Part shown: in pieces, positions 62,345-64,000 of the stretch
How the letters are laid out: each line of letters begins with the position of its first letter
Position numbering within the stretch: position 1 is the first letter of the stretch
Source of the DNA: Listeria booriae
GTDB taxonomy: Bacteria > Bacillota > Bacilli > Lactobacillales > Listeriaceae
Direction: 5' to 3'
Assembly (NCBI RefSeq): GCF_000766865.1
Contig: NZ_JNFA01000011.1
Location: 62,001 to 126,000 of the forward strand
DNA: 64,000 nucleotides
Made by a program: the position numbers and the translations under genes
The notes under the pieces: generated by a model
Told to the model about the DNA's origin: nothing
What the model saw: only the letters and a program-made list of their open reading frames with translations
The model's database searches: none

Positions 62345-62663
62345 TCTGTGACTCTCCCTTCGCTTTCCATAGCAGAATAGCCTCGACTTTGCCATTCATT
62401 TGCCAAATCACGAGGTCATTTTCATGCGTTTCTGGATGTTGACTGATACTGGCGGTATACTCCTTATCCTCTTGTAGATATTGCATCGTTAGAAAGCTGA
62501 TTTCGTGTGCGGTCATTTGTAGCTCTTGGAGGCTTTTCGCTATCTCAGGTGCCGTTTCTTCCAGAACTAGCGCGACGGTTTCATAACCAATCTCTTCTAT
62601 AGAAATAGAAAGCTGATAGCGTTGTTTCATTTGTTGTTGAAACCAGATTAGATTTTCTTGCAT
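62328..62663 (-). CDS. Small soluble protein of unknown function
   Basis: The 111-residue acidic protein (MQENLIWFQQQMKQRYQLSI...) shows a helical part and two beta strands. The family was not recognised. AGGTG precedes the ATG. The next gene overlaps its end, and the preceding one lies 44 bp away, so the three could form an operon. Confidence 0.7.
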   Translation of the reverse strand: MQENLIWFQQQMKQRYQLSISIEEIGYETVALVLEETAPEIAKSLQELQMTAHEISFLTMQYLQEDKEYTASISQHPETHENDLVIWQMNGKVEAILLWKAKGESQNATEI

Positions 62664-62707
62664 GTTTTCACCTCTTTTTTATGTTCCTTTTGGATTTGAT
62701 GACACCT

Positions 62708-63004
62708 TTAGTTTTCTTCCAACTCTGTGAAGCGGTATAGTTTTTGATGTTGAAATAGCAAGGAATAGAGTGGACTATCGGTGTCTCCATCTGAAATGAC
62801 GACCATTTTCCAGGCTTCATACTGGCACGTTCGGACAAAGAGTAGGTCTGGTAGCTTTTTCTTAGGAAGATGTTGGCTATAGCTTTTGTCCAATCCTTGG
62901 CGATGTAGCAACTGCAGATGTTCTTGTATCGCTTCTTCTGGAATAATGCCTACACCCTCCAACCACAGTGTTTCTTGAAAACGTTCTTTAGTGAAAATAC
63001 ACAT
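62708..63004 (-). CDS. Small protein of unknown function
   Basis: The 98-residue protein begins MCIFTKERFQETLWLEGVGI at the ATG at 63004, which has AAAGGAG before it. The frame from 63037 reads through a terminator-like hairpin and is rejected. The family is unknown. It starts a possible three-gene operon of small proteins. Confidence 0.72.
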   Translation of the reverse strand: MCIFTKERFQETLWLEGVGIIPEEAIQEHLQLLHRQGLDKSYSQHLPKKKLPDLLFVRTCQYEAWKMVVISDGDTDSPLYSLLFQHQKLYRFTELEEN

Positions 63005-63332
63005 GTTTTTCTCCTTTCTGCATAAAAATAGAGCCAATGCCTGTGTTAGACATTGACTCTTGAATATAATATTTATTTATATTTGGGTTTATTTCAAATC
63101 TAAGTATCGGATACCTCCCGTCAAAGATGAAAATTGTTAATCTTAGCCTTTTCACAACTATACCGTTCTTTACCCGCACGAACATATTCTCACCAAGATT
63201 AATGGCCTTACTTCGAGCTAGCATCGAAATAAGGCCATTAAATGAAGATATTAGTATAGCAAAAAAGGTACTCCGCTAAATTCAACTTCTTCTCTAAACT
63301 GTCTACTTGAAATGAGGTAGTGCAGTCTCATA
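63005..63332. other. 328-bp gap with two strong hairpins
   Basis: A terminator-like stem (AGAGCCAATG 63030-63039 with CATTGACTCT 63051-63060, then TATTTTTATG on the minus strand) and a much stronger stem (TAATGGCCTTA 63200-63210 with TAAGGCCATTA 63230-63240, plus TTCGA/TCGAA inside) bracket about 140 bases. A 78-codon open frame crosses this but runs through the terminator and has no good start. It may be a leader or small RNA. Confidence 0.5.
63030..63060 (-). terminator. Terminator/attenuator before the small-protein genes
   Basis: AGAGCCAATG pairs with CATTGACTCT (one G-T mismatch). The minus strand continues with ATTTTTATG, and the ribosome binding site of the next gene follows within 25 bp. 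Confidence 0.6.
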
Positions 63333-63635
63333 TTAATGATAATACTTTTTAGTACTGCTATCATAGTAATGCAATAGTGTGATATATCTATTATAATTCC
63401 ATCCACTGCTAATCTTATCGGTTGTCGTATAAGACCAATATGCATTATTAGGGACTGTCCTCGATTGCGTAGACACAGTACTTCTTTTACCAGTATAAGA
63501 ATTAATATCAAATTTTTCCCAATAAGGAACTGATTTAGCATACGCCCCTGGTTGAACTGCCACTACTAATCCCGCTAGTAAAATAAACACTAACAAAGAA
63601 CGATACAAAAGACCTCTTTTTTTACCTGTTTTCAT
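63333..63635 (-). CDS. Small secreted protein of unknown function
   Basis: The 100-residue protein has a clear signal peptide (MKTGKKRGLLYRSLLVFILL, cleavage likely after AYA near residue 33). The mature region of about 67 residues is rich in Tyr, Ser, Thr and Trp (NAYWSYTTTDKISSGWNYNR). This composition recalls small secreted bacteriocins such as the lactococcin 972 group, but no decisive motif was found. GGGAGG lies before the ATG. The upstream partial membrane protein could be a transport or immunity partner. Confidence 0.75.
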   Translation of the reverse strand: MKTGKKRGLLYRSLLVFILLAGLVVAVQPGAYAKSVPYWEKFDINSYTGKRSTVSTQSRTVPNNAYWSYTTTDKISSGWNYNRYITLLHYYDSSTKKYYH

Positions 63636-63705
63636 ACAAAAAAACCTCCCTTTTATTCACTTGACTACCTAATCATACCAATGCAAAAAAATGATTGTCA
63701 ATAGT

Positions 63706-64000
63706 TTACTGTACTCTTGTTTGATTTGTGTTTAATGTTAAGCTAATGCCTCTGCGGCTATCAATTACATAGTTTACTAGCAACAAAACCAGAATAGCGA
63801 TGGATAACACAAGTATACCATTCTCAAAATTAATATTTCCGTTATCACATAGCATAGATAAGTAGCTATCGCTTATAGATGTGGCATTGAAATATGTCCC
63901 GGGTAGAAGGTGAGCCAATCGATTAAGTGGTTCTATTTTCCCGACTGCAAGGACTGGACTAATCAAAACGAGTAATGAAATAAATAGTGTTGGCATCACT
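63706..64000 (-). CDS. C-terminal part of a membrane protein (ABC-2 permease-like), 5' end outside window
   Basis: About 97 C-terminal residues are seen, with two TM segments (LFISLLVLISPVLAVG and NGILVLSIAILVLLLVNYVI). The ending pattern PLNRLAHLLPGTYFNATSI between them resembles the last helices of ABC-2 permeases. The frame opens into the right edge. It lies upstream of the secreted-protein gene with 70 bp between. Confidence 0.6.
   Translation of the reverse strand, partial: VMPTLFISLLVLISPVLAVGKIEPLNRLAHLLPGTYFNATSISDSYLSMLCDNGNINFENGILVLSIAILVLLLVNYVIDSRRGISLTLNTNQTRVQ

Noticed and set aside
62988-63224. A 78-codon minus-strand frame in the hairpin region
   Set aside because: It crosses a terminator-like stem, lacks a good ribosome binding site and overlaps the start of a better gene.

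Overview
The window looks like a low-GC Gram-positive (Firmicutes) chromosome, most likely Listeria or a close relative. This rests on AT-rich intergenic DNA, GGAGG-type ribosome binding sites, many lipoproteins, an LPXTG adhesin, CcpA-type cre sites, and recognised gene neighbourhoods (Opp permeases, a LacI/sucrose-phosphorylase-like locus, a YeeI-type YebC protein). The species is inferred. No rRNA, tRNA or CRISPR array was seen.

Layout. 1-3.7 kb: sugar uptake and phosphorolysis (ABC binding lipoprotein, GH13_18 phosphorylase) facing its LacI regulator, with operators and a cre inside the promoter. 3.7-6.4 kb: a ParE/RelE-type toxin-antitoxin pair, GNAT, VOC and glycine-rich membrane proteins. 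6.4-10.5 kb: a MacB/FtsX-type ABC exporter with a long coiled coil. 10.6-11.8 kb: a three-gene cassette (Cys-rich protein, ArpU-like regulator, UviB/BhlA-like holin) behind a LexA-like box. 11.8-15.5 kb: an oligopeptide transporter without its own ATPases. 15.5-18.2 kb: a nucleotidyltransferase, an SDR/MerR divergent pair and a DUF805 protein. 18.3-26.7 kb: an alpha-/beta-galactoside operon (GH36, GH42, ABC permeases and binding protein, LacI regulator). 27-29 kb: a NiCoT transporter and small genes. 29.2-34.1 kb: a 1633-residue LPXTG adhesin. 34.5-37.3 kb: YebC family, a type I toxin-antitoxin locus of the holin-like toxin family, and an MFS exporter. 37.3-39.3 kb: a visibly AT-rich pair, a MazG-like pyrophosphohydrolase and a GIY-YIG/DUF2075 helicase-like protein (candidate defence operon). 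39.5-44.2 kb: an ANL ligase, then a PadR-controlled operon of a pentapeptide-repeat protein and ABC-2 transporter. 44.3-50.6 kb: a PTS with a GH3 beta-glucosidase and a PRD regulator. 50.6-57.8 kb: small membrane proteins and lipoproteins, an AAA ATPase, a zinc-type dehydrogenase with two tiny membrane proteins, and a two-component system. 57.9-64 kb: a threonine aldolase-like enzyme, a secreted five-repeat protein, a DUF998 protein, a repeat-bearing lipoprotein, and small unknown genes ending at a partial membrane protein.

The strongest leads for something undescribed are: (1) the type I toxin/antisense locus at 35.34-35.72 kb, where both promoters, both terminators and a sequestered ribosome binding site can be read; (2) the GIY-YIG/DUF2075 plus MazG operon; (3) the LexA-box/ArpU/holin cassette; and (4) a roughly 230-bp double-hairpin element present three times, each copy 4-14 bp beyond a stop codon, with paired arm changes between copies.
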